NCBI GenBank assembly: GCA_035574175.1
Contig: DATLZB010000193.1
Location: 1 to 36,136, forward strand
Reading direction: 5' to 3'
From: DATLZB01 sp035574175
Lineage (GTDB): Bacteria; Pseudomonadota; Alphaproteobacteria; Rhizobiales; Hyphomicrobiaceae
Length of the DNA: 36,136 nt
Position numbers and translations under genes: made by a program. Numbering within the stretch: position 1 is the first letter of the stretch; each line of letters opens with the position of its first letter. Below the pieces are notes generated by a model that saw only the letters and a list, made by a program, of their open reading frames with translations, searched no databases and had not been told where the DNA came from. Below, piece by piece: positions 8,256 through 16,042 of this stretch.

Positions 8256-9155
8256 CTATCCTTTTAAGACCTTGAGCAGAGTGGTCCCGAGGCTCGCCGG
8301 ACTGTCGGCGATGGCGATTCCCGCGGCCCGCATCGCCTCGAGTTTGTCCTCTGCCTTGCCCTTGCCCCCGGAGATGATGGCCCCCGCGTGGCCCATGCGC
8401 CGTCCGGGCGGCGCAGTAACGCCTGCGATGAAGCCCGCCATCGGCTTTCTGCGGCCCTTCTTGGCCTCGCGGGCGATGAATTCCGCGGCATCCTCCTCGG
8501 CCGAGCCGCCGATCTCTCCGATCATAATGATGGAGCGGGTGGCTGGATCGGAGAGAAACATGTCGAGGACGTCGATGAACTCGGTGCCCTTAACCGGATC
8601 TCCGCCGATGCCGACCGCGGTGGACTGGCCGAGACCCGCATCCGTTGTCTGTTTCACCGCCTCATAGGTGAGCGTGCCCGAACGCGACACGATGCCGACG
8701 TCGCCTTTCTTGAAGATGTTGCCCGGCATAATGCCGATCTTGCACTCCTCAGGCGTCAGCACGCCTGGACAGTTGGGACCGATGAGCCGCGATTTGCTGC
8801 CCGCCAGCGCGCGCTTCACCCTGACCATGTCCATCACCGGAATGCCCTCGGTGATGGCGACTATGAGCGGCATCTCCGCATCGATCGCCTCGAGGATGGC
8901 GTCCGCCGCATAGGCCGGTGGCACGTAGATCGAGGTGGCCGTTGCTCCGGTCTTCTTCTTGGCCTCGAGCACCGTGTCGAAGATGGGGACGCTGGCGAGC
9001 TTGGCCTCCGGGTGGCTCGTGCCGCCCTTGCCGGGCGTCACCCCGCCGACGATCCTGGTGCCGTACTCGAGCGCCTGCAGGGTGTGGAATGTGCCCTGGG
9101 CACCGGTGATGCCCTGGCAAATGACCCGGGTGTTCTTGTCGACCAGAATGGCCAT
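8256..9155 (-). CDS. sucD: succinyl-CoA synthetase (ADP-forming) subunit alpha
   Basis: Alpha subunit of succinyl-CoA synthetase, which binds CoA and carries the phosphohistidine intermediate while making ATP/GTP and succinate. At 299 residues it has the usual length. It has the N-terminal CoA-binding Rossmann fold (QGITGAQGTFH, about 15-25), the NCPGVLTPEE segment (about 120-130) and the active-site His256 in RRMGHAGAI. A good GAGGAA precedes the ATG. Normally sucC (beta) is directly upstream and translationally coupled; here the upstream gene is an unrelated hydrolase, so the beta subunit must be encoded elsewhere. It heads the sucD-sucA-sucB-lpdA run. Confidence 0.95.
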   Translation of the reverse strand: MAILVDKNTRVICQGITGAQGTFHTLQALEYGTRIVGGVTPGKGGTSHPEAKLASVPIFDTVLEAKKKTGATATSIYVPPAYAADAILEAIDAEMPLIVAITEGIPVMDMVRVKRALAGSKSRLIGPNCPGVLTPEECKIGIMPGNIFKKGDVGIVSRSGTLTYEAVKQTTDAGLGQSTAVGIGGDPVKGTEFIDVLDMFLSDPATRSIIMIGEIGGSAEEDAAEFIAREAKKGRRKPMAGFIAGVTAPPGRRMGHAGAIISGGKGKAEDKLEAMRAAGIAIADSPASLGTTLLKVLKG

Positions 9156-9267
9156 GCCGTTTCCTCGCGAAGCTACCCGAGCTTGTGGGGCAGTTTGGCC
9201 GCCGGATCAAGTGCGCCGATGACTTCAGGAAAGGGGTGCAGCAAGGGCCGGCCGCGTGCCGCTTGCC

Positions 9268-10107
9268 TCAAAGGTAGGCCGCTCGCCGGGCAAGCTCGAC
9301 AATTCGCGCCACCATGGCGCTCTCTCCGCGCGCCAGCTCGTCGAGGATTGTGAAGTGATTTTTGCCCGGTACTACGACGCACTCGGCCTTGACGCCGGCC
9401 GCGGCCCAGCGGCTCACAAGTTCGAGGCTCTGGCGCAGGAATTCCTGGCTTTCCGCGCCGCCCACTGCCGCCACCAGCACCCGCCCGGGCGGCGGCTTCC
9501 AGAACAGGGGGCTTGCCGCGCGCGCCGTCTGCTCCGAAAGGCGCAGGGCATCATCGTTGCTCGTATGGATCAGCGGCACAAGATCGTAGATTCCGCTGAT
9601 TGCATAGGCGACGGGCACGAGATCGGCAGGCACATCGCTCACGCGGCTCCAGTCGGTTGCCAATAGCGCAGCCGCCAGATGGCCGCCGGCCGAATGTCCG
9701 ACGACGACGGAGCGGCGGCCGAGCCATCGCCACGCCTGCTGCACGAATCCGCGCAGCTCTTCGATGATTTGCGCAACGCTCGCTTGCGGGCACAGCGTGT
9801 AGGAGGGAATCGACACCGCGATACCTCGCGCCACGAGCTCGGTGGCGATGAAGCTGTAGTCCTTGCGGTCGCCGCGCTGCCAGTAGCCGCCGTGGATGTA
9901 GATCACGTGCGGCGTGTTCTCGTCGTCGTTGTCAGGCAGGAAGAGATCGAAACGCTGCCGCGGCCCATCGCCGTAGCTTTGGTCGAGCTCGCACCGCAGC
10001 GTCTGGCGCGCCAGCATTGACGCCGAGTTCCACCGGAGCTTGATGTCGACGCTCTCCGGCACCCGGGCACGGTTGTCGTACTCTGCCTCGTAGTTGATCC
10101 TTGCCAT
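9268..10107 (-). CDS. alpha/beta hydrolase, kynurenine formamidase-like
   Basis: A 279-residue alpha/beta hydrolase. The oxyanion-hole motif HGGYW (72-76), the nucleophile elbow GHSAGG with Ser139, a SGIYDLVPL segment (171-179) and the C-terminal His251 in GKNHFTIL resemble arylformamidase/kynurenine formamidase (AFMID-like) and related carboxylesterases. There is no signal peptide, so it should be cytoplasmic. No tryptophan-catabolism genes are nearby, so the true substrate is uncertain. It lies 112 bp upstream of sucD on the same strand, in the place where sucC would be expected; co-transcription is possible but not shown. Ribosome binding site of the ATG is weak. Confidence 0.8.
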   Translation of the reverse strand: MARINYEAEYDNRARVPESVDIKLRWNSASMLARQTLRCELDQSYGDGPRQRFDLFLPDNDDENTPHVIYIHGGYWQRGDRKDYSFIATELVARGIAVSIPSYTLCPQASVAQIIEELRGFVQQAWRWLGRRSVVVGHSAGGHLAAALLATDWSRVSDVPADLVPVAYAISGIYDLVPLIHTSNDDALRLSEQTARAASPLFWKPPPGRVLVAAVGGAESQEFLRQSLELVSRWAAAGVKAECVVVPGKNHFTILDELARGESAMVARIVELARRAAYL

Positions 10108-10643
10108 GACCGCGACAGACGCTTCATGCCCTACCAGCCCCGCGCTCTGGCGCCCTGAAGGCCAGCCCTAGTAGATCGCCGTGCCCCCGTCAGGTACGGC
10201 CTTCGGATCAGGAAATGGCCGAGCCGGCCGGCGACCACTGCCGGGCGCTTTGCGATCGCGGTCAAAGCTTCAATCAAGGCAGCAAAGACAAACAATATCA
10301 AATTGTTGCTTATTCCGGCGTCAGCTACGTGTTGGCTGCCATTCTTGTCGCCGGTTTGCCGGCCGCCTCCGATGTGCGGGGCGTACCGTCGCTCCGGCGG
10401 CCACCTGCTGAGCGCTCAATCGGGCGGCAGTTTGCCCAATCGCGATTCACCGCCCGTTGAGGGTCTTGGCCCAAGCCTGTGCTTATTTGCCGGAAAATGC
10501 GCGGTCGCGATCTGGCATCGGGGTTGCAGGGCATCGACAAGCCAGCGCGACTGGCCGAGGTACAGGAAAGACGCCTTGGAGCTCGGCGTCCCCTTGCGTC
10601 TCCGTGATCCCGTCCGCCACCCAATGCACCGATGGAGACACCG
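10108..10643. other. intergenic region between divergent hydrolase and small hypothetical gene
   Basis: About 536 bp without a convincing gene; open frames on both strands have arginine- and proline-rich, non-protein-like composition. It contains a local AT-rich patch around 10265-10320 with the inverted repeat AACAAT-N5-ATTGTT at 10291-10307, the most promoter-like part of the region. Confidence 0.5.
10291..10307. promoter_or_regulatory. possible operator, AACAAT-N5-ATTGTT
   Basis: A perfect 6-5-6 inverted repeat sits in an AT-rich island inside otherwise GC-rich DNA, between a minus-strand hydrolase gene and a plus-strand small frame. Size and symmetry suit a dimeric helix-turn-helix regulator. 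No regulator gene is adjacent and no known box was recognised. Confidence 0.35.
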
Positions 10644-10865
10644 ATGAGCCCCCGCCGCGATATCACCGCCTTGAACGCCGAGCGATCCCAGCCGGGCTGC
10701 CAATGGGAGGGTCCGGAGGATCCGCCCGGCCTGTCCCGTCTTATGGAGGTCGCCATTCTCTGCGCGCTTGCCAGGGATGACGCCACCCGTCGTGCCTACC
10801 TTCGCGATCGCTGGCAGGGCCGCATCCCCGTCCGCCCGGCGAATGAGGACGCAGGCCGAAACTGA
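10644..10865 (+). CDS. small hypothetical protein
   Basis: A 73-residue frame not recognised as any family. The ATG at 10644 is preceded by GGAG with a six-base gap, a better start than the ATG at 10632. The middle part (LSRLMEVAILCALARDDATRRAY, trimmed) looks like one amphipathic helix, and the protein is hydrophilic with no signal or membrane segment. It is the only frame in the 10.1-10.9 kb gap with both plausible composition and a ribosome binding site. It converges on korB with 35 bp between stops. It could still be a chance frame in GC-rich DNA. Confidence 0.42.
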   Translation: MSPRRDITALNAERSQPGCQWEGPEDPPGLSRLMEVAILCALARDDATRRAYLRDRWQGRIPVRPANEDAGRN

Positions 10866-10900
10866 CGCAGCGCAAGAGGCGGCAACGTGCCGAGAACGCG

Positions 10901-11956
10901 CTACCTCAGACGTGCGTTGATGGACTCCAGCGCCTTCGAGCCGGGGCAGAGCTCCGCCATGGGCAGGGCGTTGAGCGGGCGCTCGGTCGTCTCGAGGATC
11001 GCATGCAGGTCCTGCTGACTCTCCTCGACGTAGAGCAGGCCAGTGACGACCTCGCCTTTTGCCAGGCCCCGGCGAATGGTCATCAGCGCCTTGTCAGAAT
11101 CGCGCGGATCGTAATCGGCGGCAAGCTTGTGCAGCTTGAGCGCTGAGCCGCCGTGCATGCGCACCACCACCGAGTCGCCTTCCGCGTATTCGACCTTGAT
11201 CTCCTCCTCCTCGGGCACCAGGTCGAGCGTTCCCGTCACCAGGTTGTGCTGGCGTACGTATTCATAGCTCTTGGTCGAGGTGTGGTGGTTGTTGAAGGTG
11301 ACGCACGGCGAGACGACGTCGAGGAAGGCGAAGCCGTTGTAGGCGATGGCCGCCTTGATCAGCGGCACGAGCTGGGCCTTGTCGCCTGAGAACGAGCGCG
11401 CCACGAAGCCGGCGCCGAGCTGGATGGCGAGCTGGCACAGGTCGATCGACTCGAAGGGATTGGGCTCGCCTTTCTTCGATGGAGAGTTCTTGTCGTTGGT
11501 GGCCGAGAACTGGCCCTTGGTGAGCCCGTAGCAGCCGTTGTTCATCACGATGTAAACCATGTTCAGCCGCCGCCGTACCGCGTGACAGAACTGGCCGAGT
11601 CCGATCGCCGCCGTATCCCCATCACCGGAGACGCCGATGTAGACGAGCTCACGGTTGGCGAGGTTGGCGCCGGTGGCGATCGCCGGCATGCGCCCGTGCA
11701 CCCCGTTGAAGCCGTGGCTCTTGCCGAGGAAGTAGGTCGGCGCCTTCGACGAGCAGCCAATGCCCGACACCTTAGCCACGCGGTGCGCCGGCAGGTCGAG
11801 CTCGAAGCAGGCCTCGATAATGGCGGCCGTGATCGAGTCATGTCCGCAGCCGGCGCACAGGGTCGACATCGCGCCTTCGTAGTCGCGGTGCGTGAGGCCG
11901 AGCGCGTTCTTCTTGAGCGCGGGATGATAGGCCGAAGGCTTGGCGATATAGCTCAT
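10901..11956 (-). CDS. korB: 2-oxoacid:ferredoxin oxidoreductase subunit beta
   Basis: Beta subunit of a 2-oxoacid:ferredoxin oxidoreductase (OFOR), which carries thiamine diphosphate and one [4Fe-4S] cluster and oxidatively decarboxylates a 2-oxoacid with CoA. The 351-residue protein shows the ThDP motif GDGD (111-114) with the following NNGCYGLTKGQ segment, and cluster cysteines Cys34 and Cys37 (CAGCGHDS), Cys68 (GIGCSS) and Cys218 (SPCVTF). The ATG at 11956 was chosen over an upstream in-frame start because it opens the conserved region and follows AGGAAG; it is 13 bp after the korA stop. The substrate could be 2-oxoglutarate, pyruvate or a branched-chain oxoacid; the kor name is the closest guess. 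Confidence 0.9.
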   Translation of the reverse strand: MSYIAKPSAYHPALKKNALGLTHRDYEGAMSTLCAGCGHDSITAAIIEACFELDLPAHRVAKVSGIGCSSKAPTYFLGKSHGFNGVHGRMPAIATGANLANRELVYIGVSGDGDTAAIGLGQFCHAVRRRLNMVYIVMNNGCYGLTKGQFSATNDKNSPSKKGEPNPFESIDLCQLAIQLGAGFVARSFSGDKAQLVPLIKAAIAYNGFAFLDVVSPCVTFNNHHTSTKSYEYVRQHNLVTGTLDLVPEEEEIKVEYAEGDSVVVRMHGGSALKLHKLAADYDPRDSDKALMTIRRGLAKGEVVTGLLYVEESQQDLHAILETTERPLNALPMAELCPGSKALESINARLR

Positions 11957-11969
11957 GGCATGCTGCTTC

Positions 11970-13793
11970 CTATTCGGCGGCGTCGGCCTTTGCCGGCGCG
12001 ATGGCATCGAGAATGGCACGGCGCACGAAGGCGGCGGTGAGCGGCCGGCCGTCGTAGCTGAGCGCCGGCACCAACTTCTCTCCCGCTACCTCGCCGTCCA
12101 CCATCAGCAACGAGCGCATCTGTGCGTCGCGGTTCTGCTCCACGACGATGATCCTTTCGTGCGCTTCGCAGAACGACTTGACCTCGTCCGCGAACGGAAA
12201 GGCCCTGATGCGCAGGGCATTGACCCGGTGCCCATCGCGTCGGAGCCCCTCGAGGGCCTCGCGGACGGCAGGACGCGATGAGCCGTAGTAGACGACGGCG
12301 GCCTTTGACTTGTCGTCGAAGATATCGATCTCGGGCTTCGGCACCGCCTTTGCGGCCGTGTCGAATTTGCGCCGCAGCCGATCGAGAACGCGCGCGTGAA
12401 CGCGGCCGTCCTCGGTGTAGCGGGCGAACTCGTCGTGCGAGGACCCGCGCGAGAAGTACGCGCCCTTCGTCGGGTGGGTGCCGGGCAATGTCCGGTAGGG
12501 AATGGCATCGCCGTCGACATCGAGATAGCGGCCCCACTCGGAGCCCTTCATGTCCTTGAACGCCTCGAGCGCCGCGGCATCGAGCACCTTGCCGCGGTCG
12601 TGCACCCTTGCATCGTCCCACGCCAGCGGGTCGGTGACCCAGTCGTTCATGCCGATGTCGAGATCGCTCATCACGATCACCGGCGTTTGCAGCCGTTCGG
12701 CAAGATCGAACGCATCCGCCGTCAGCGAGAAGCACTCGTTGGGGTCGGCGGGAAACAGCAGCACCTGCTTGGTGTCGCCGTGCGATGCGTAGGCGGCCGC
12801 CAGCACGTCCGACTGTTGCGTCCTCGTCGGCATCCCGGTCGATGGGCCTCCGCGCTGGATGTCGAACAGGACGACCGGAATCTCGGCGAAATAGGCAAGG
12901 CCCAGGAACTCGTTCATCAGTGACAGGCCAGGGCCCGAGGTGGCTGTGAACGCCCGTGCCCCGTTCCAGCCGGCGCCTACCGCGACACCGATGGCCGCCA
13001 GCTCGTCCTCGGCCTGCACGATGGCGTAGAGCCGCTTGCCGTCCTTGGTCGTGCGCAGCCGCTTTGCGTGCCGTTCGAACGCCTCGGCAAGCGACGTCGA
13101 GGGTGTGATTGGATACCAGGCACAGACCGTTGCTCCGGCGTAGATGGCACCAAGCGCCGCCGCGTCGTTGCCGCTCACCATGATCTTGCCCTTGGCCGCT
13201 TCCGAGGCTCGGGCCCGGATGGGGAGCGGGCAGACAAAGTGCTCGCGCGCATAGTCGCGTCCGAGGGCGACCGCCTTCATGTTGGCGTCGAGCAGCTTCT
13301 CCTTGCCCCTGAGCTGGTCGGCAACGACGCCCCTCAGTACGTCAACGTCCATGTCGAGCAGTGCCGTGAGCGCTCCGACATAGACCATATTCTTGAAAAG
13401 CTGCCGCTGGCGCGCGTCGGACCACACTTCGGCGCACATCGCCGCAATCGGCATGCCGAGTACCTTGACGTCGTCCCGGTTCCACGGCCGCACGAAGGAG
13501 GAATCGTAGAACAGCCACCCGCCGGGCAGCACCTCGGCGAGATCGTCCCGGTAGGTTTGCGGGTTCATCGCCACCATCAGGTCGACGCCCTCGCGCCGGG
13601 CCAGATGGCCGGCTCCCGAAATGCGCACCTCATACCAGGTGGGCAGGCCCTGGATGTTGGAGGGAAAGATGTTCTTGGGACTGACCGGAATGCCCATCCG
13701 GAACAACGTCTTGGCGAAAATGGTATTGGCGCTCGCCGAGCCCGAGCCGTTGACGGTGGCGAACTTGACCACGAAATCGTTGATCCCGCTCAT
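11970..13793 (-). CDS. korA: 2-oxoacid:ferredoxin oxidoreductase subunit alpha (gamma-alpha fusion)
   Basis: A 607-residue subunit in which the gamma domain (about 1-190, starting at the NGSGSASAN loop) is fused to the alpha domain (about 207-600). The alpha part has the YPITPSTS substrate/CoA segment, SGPGLSLM, and QRGGPSTGMPTRTQQSD, all typical of the KorA/VorB group. This fused layout is normal for the two-subunit OFOR class. The gene is followed directly by korB and preceded by a GltD-like iron-sulfur flavoprotein with a 43 bp gap, forming an operon. With KorB it would convert a 2-oxoacid plus CoA to acyl-CoA, CO2 and reduced ferredoxin, or run in reverse at low potential. The start is supported only by an AGGAAG with long spacing. 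Confidence 0.9.
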   Translation of the reverse strand: MSGINDFVVKFATVNGSGSASANTIFAKTLFRMGIPVSPKNIFPSNIQGLPTWYEVRISGAGHLARREGVDLMVAMNPQTYRDDLAEVLPGGWLFYDSSFVRPWNRDDVKVLGMPIAAMCAEVWSDARQRQLFKNMVYVGALTALLDMDVDVLRGVVADQLRGKEKLLDANMKAVALGRDYAREHFVCPLPIRARASEAAKGKIMVSGNDAAALGAIYAGATVCAWYPITPSTSLAEAFERHAKRLRTTKDGKRLYAIVQAEDELAAIGVAVGAGWNGARAFTATSGPGLSLMNEFLGLAYFAEIPVVLFDIQRGGPSTGMPTRTQQSDVLAAAYASHGDTKQVLLFPADPNECFSLTADAFDLAERLQTPVIVMSDLDIGMNDWVTDPLAWDDARVHDRGKVLDAAALEAFKDMKGSEWGRYLDVDGDAIPYRTLPGTHPTKGAYFSRGSSHDEFARYTEDGRVHARVLDRLRRKFDTAAKAVPKPEIDIFDDKSKAAVVYYGSSRPAVREALEGLRRDGHRVNALRIRAFPFADEVKSFCEAHERIIVVEQNRDAQMRSLLMVDGEVAGEKLVPALSYDGRPLTAAFVRRAILDAIAPAKADAAE

Positions 13794-13836
13794 TGAACTG
13801 CCAACACTTCCTTTCGCGTCGGGTCTGCTCCGCTTG

Positions 13837-15771
13837 TCATCCTCTTGCGGCGCTTGCCCCCTCCCGGGCGGGCCGCGGTTTCTCTCTTATGTAAGCATTG
13901 TGGTGAACCAGGCACGCCTTGGCGGCCTGCGGCGCGACGTAGAAGAACTTCTTCATGTCCCATGCTCCCGTCGGGCAGCGCTCTGCACACAGCCCGCAGT
14001 GCAGGCACACGTCCTCATCCTTGGCCATGATTCGCCCGGTCTTGAGGGGCTCCGACACATAGAGGCTCTGGCTCGCGTTGGCGGCCGGCACCCGGAGCCG
14101 TTGGCGCAGCTCGCTCTCCTCGGCGTTGAGCAGGAAGTTGATGCAGTCGACGGGACAGATGTCCATGCAGGCATCGCATTCGATGCAAAGCGAGGTCGTG
14201 AACACGGTCTGCACGTCGCAATTGAGGCAGCGCTCGACTTCCCGTGCCGCCAGCTTGTCGTCGAAGCCGAGCTCCACCTCCATCTTCAGGTTTCTGAGCG
14301 CCGTGGCGCGATCGGCATGCGGCACCCGCACCCGGTGCGCCGGGTCGTAGCTGTTTGAGTAGGACCACTCGTGAATGCCCATCTTCTGGCTGATGAGCGT
14401 GGTTCCGGGCGGGGGCCGTACTCTGATGTCTTCGCCCCGGCAGAAGCGATCGATCGAGATCGCCGCGCCGTGGCCGTGGGCCACCGCCCAGATGATGTTC
14501 TCCGGCCCCCACGCTGCATCGCCGCCGAAGAACACGCCCGGCCGCGTCGACATGAAGGTGGTCCGGTCCACCTTCGGCATCTGCCACTGATTGAACTCGA
14601 TGCCGATATCGCGCTCGATCCAGGGAAATGCATTCTCCTGGCCGATCGCCATCAGCACGTCGTCGCATGCGATGACCACCGTCTGGCCGGTCGGCTCAAG
14701 CTTCGGCCGCCCGGACTGGTCAACCCCGATCTCCCTCATCTTTTCGAACTCGACGCCGACTAGCCGGCCGCCCCGGATGAGGAACGCCTTCGGATTGTGG
14801 TTGTCGAGGATCGGGATGCCCTCCTCTAGAGCGTCCGCGATCTCCCAGTCAGAAGCCTTCATCACCTTGCGCGGGCTGCGCACCGTGACGGTCACCGCTT
14901 CCGCGCCGAGTCGAACTGCCGTGCGACAGCAGTCCATGGCCGTGTTGCCGCCCCCAATGACCACCACACGCCGGCCGATCCTTTCGACATGGCCGAACGC
15001 CACGGAGGTGAGCCAGTCGATGCCGATGTGAATGTTGGCGGTCCCCTCCTTCCGTCCCGGCAAATCCAGGTCTTTGCCGCGCGGCGCGCCGGTGCCGACG
15101 AACACCGCATCGAACCCGGAATCGAGAAGTGCCTTGAGGCTCCTTATCTCGTGCCCGTAATGCACCTCGACCCCAAAATTGATGATGCGATCGATTTCCT
15201 CCTCGAGGACCCCGATAGGCAGCCGGAAAGACGGGATGTTGGTGCGCATCAGCCCGCCGCCCTTGGGGTCCTTCTCGTAGAGGACGCAGTGATACCCGAG
15301 CGGCAGCAGATCGCGCGCCACGGTGAGTGAAGCCGGGCCGGCACCGATGAGGGCGATGCGCTTGCCGTTTTTTTCCGCCGGCATTTGCGGCATGAAGCGG
15401 TCGATATCGCCCTTGTAGTCGGCGGCGACGCGTTTGAGCCGGCAGATGGCGACGGGCTCCGCGTTCTTGCGTGAGGGGTCCTTGGCGTTGGCTTCCTCGC
15501 CCACTTGCACGCGGCCCCTTCGGCAGGCCGGCTCGCAGGGCCGATCGCAGACACGACCCAAGATGCCGGGGAAGACGTTCGACTCCCAGTTCAGCATGTA
15601 GGCGGCCGCGTATTGGCCTTGCGCGATCAGCCGGATGTATTCGGGGACCGGGGTATGGGTCGGACAGGCCCACTGGCAGTCGACGACCTTATGGAAGTAT
15701 TCGGGATTGAAGATGTCGGTGGGGGCCATTCCTTGGCCCCGACTTCGTTCCGGCGCGGCACGAGCGTCCAT
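13837..15771 (-). CDS. GltD-like NAD(P)H/FAD oxidoreductase with N-terminal Fe-S and C-terminal 2[4Fe-4S] ferredoxin domain
   Basis: A multi-domain electron-transfer flavoprotein of about 644 residues. The N-terminal part has the helical Fe-S domain of the GltD/DPYD group (CQWACPTHTPVPEYIRL, then CDRPCEPACRRG). Next comes an FAD Rossmann loop (GAGPASLTVARDL), an NAD(P)-binding loop (VVVIGGGNTAMDC) and the closing FAD motif (FFGGDAAWGPENI). The C-terminus adds two 4Fe-4S motifs, CIECDACMDICPVDCI and CLHCGLCAERCP. It is not a glutamate synthase partner here, since no gltB is present; being first in an operon with KorAB, it probably moves electrons between ferredoxin and NAD(P)H. Start: ATG 15771 has GAGG five bases before it; ATG 15729 (MAPTDIFN), nearer the conserved region, is the alternative. 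Confidence 0.85.
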   Translation of the reverse strand: MDARAAPERSRGQGMAPTDIFNPEYFHKVVDCQWACPTHTPVPEYIRLIAQGQYAAAYMLNWESNVFPGILGRVCDRPCEPACRRGRVQVGEEANAKDPSRKNAEPVAICRLKRVAADYKGDIDRFMPQMPAEKNGKRIALIGAGPASLTVARDLLPLGYHCVLYEKDPKGGGLMRTNIPSFRLPIGVLEEEIDRIINFGVEVHYGHEIRSLKALLDSGFDAVFVGTGAPRGKDLDLPGRKEGTANIHIGIDWLTSVAFGHVERIGRRVVVIGGGNTAMDCCRTAVRLGAEAVTVTVRSPRKVMKASDWEIADALEEGIPILDNHNPKAFLIRGGRLVGVEFEKMREIGVDQSGRPKLEPTGQTVVIACDDVLMAIGQENAFPWIERDIGIEFNQWQMPKVDRTTFMSTRPGVFFGGDAAWGPENIIWAVAHGHGAAISIDRFCRGEDIRVRPPPGTTLISQKMGIHEWSYSNSYDPAHRVRVPHADRATALRNLKMEVELGFDDKLAAREVERCLNCDVQTVFTTSLCIECDACMDICPVDCINFLLNAEESELRQRLRVPAANASQSLYVSEPLKTGRIMAKDEDVCLHCGLCAERCPTGAWDMKKFFYVAPQAAKACLVHHNAYIREKPRPAREGASAARG

Positions 15772-15957
15772 CCTCGCCTCGATTCCTCCGAGCGTTCCGT
15801 TAGGACAACCGGCGCCCCTTGATCGGTTGCCCAATAATCTTAGTGACCGCAGCCGGCAAGTGGCAAGTCAGACCGACTTTCCGATGCGGAGTGAATGTGC
15901 GTGTTGCGCACAACTAGGGGCCCCCGACCGGCCCCACATGCTGCACTGCGGCAACCC

Positions 15958-15975
15958 CTGTCACATGGGGTTCAC
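15958..15975 (+). promoter_or_regulatory. candidate PHO box upstream of phoX
   Basis: CTGTCAC-ATGG-GGTTCAC has the form of a PhoB site: two 7-bp units with a 4-bp spacer, 11-bp period. The first unit matches the CTGTCAT consensus in six of seven bases; the second is weaker and keeps TCA. It ends 67 bp before the phoX ATG. PhoX-type phosphatases are known PhoB targets, which supports the reading. The same bases also form a short inverted repeat AACCCC-N8-GGGGTT (15953-15972). Confidence 0.5.
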
Positions 15976-16042
15976 GAGAGCCGACTAGACGAGGCACGCC
16001 AGTCGTGAGCGTGTGACGGTCGGGATCGGGAGGCCTCAAGTC

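Noticed and set aside
9156..9267. Possible remnant of sucC upstream of sucD
   Set aside because: The short in-frame sequence on the minus strand (ending DPAAKLPHKLG) shows no resemblance to the end of the succinyl-CoA synthetase beta subunit.
13837..15771. Glutamate synthase small subunit (gltD)
   Set aside because: No gltB is nearby, and the C-terminal ferredoxin domain and the operon with korAB point to another role.
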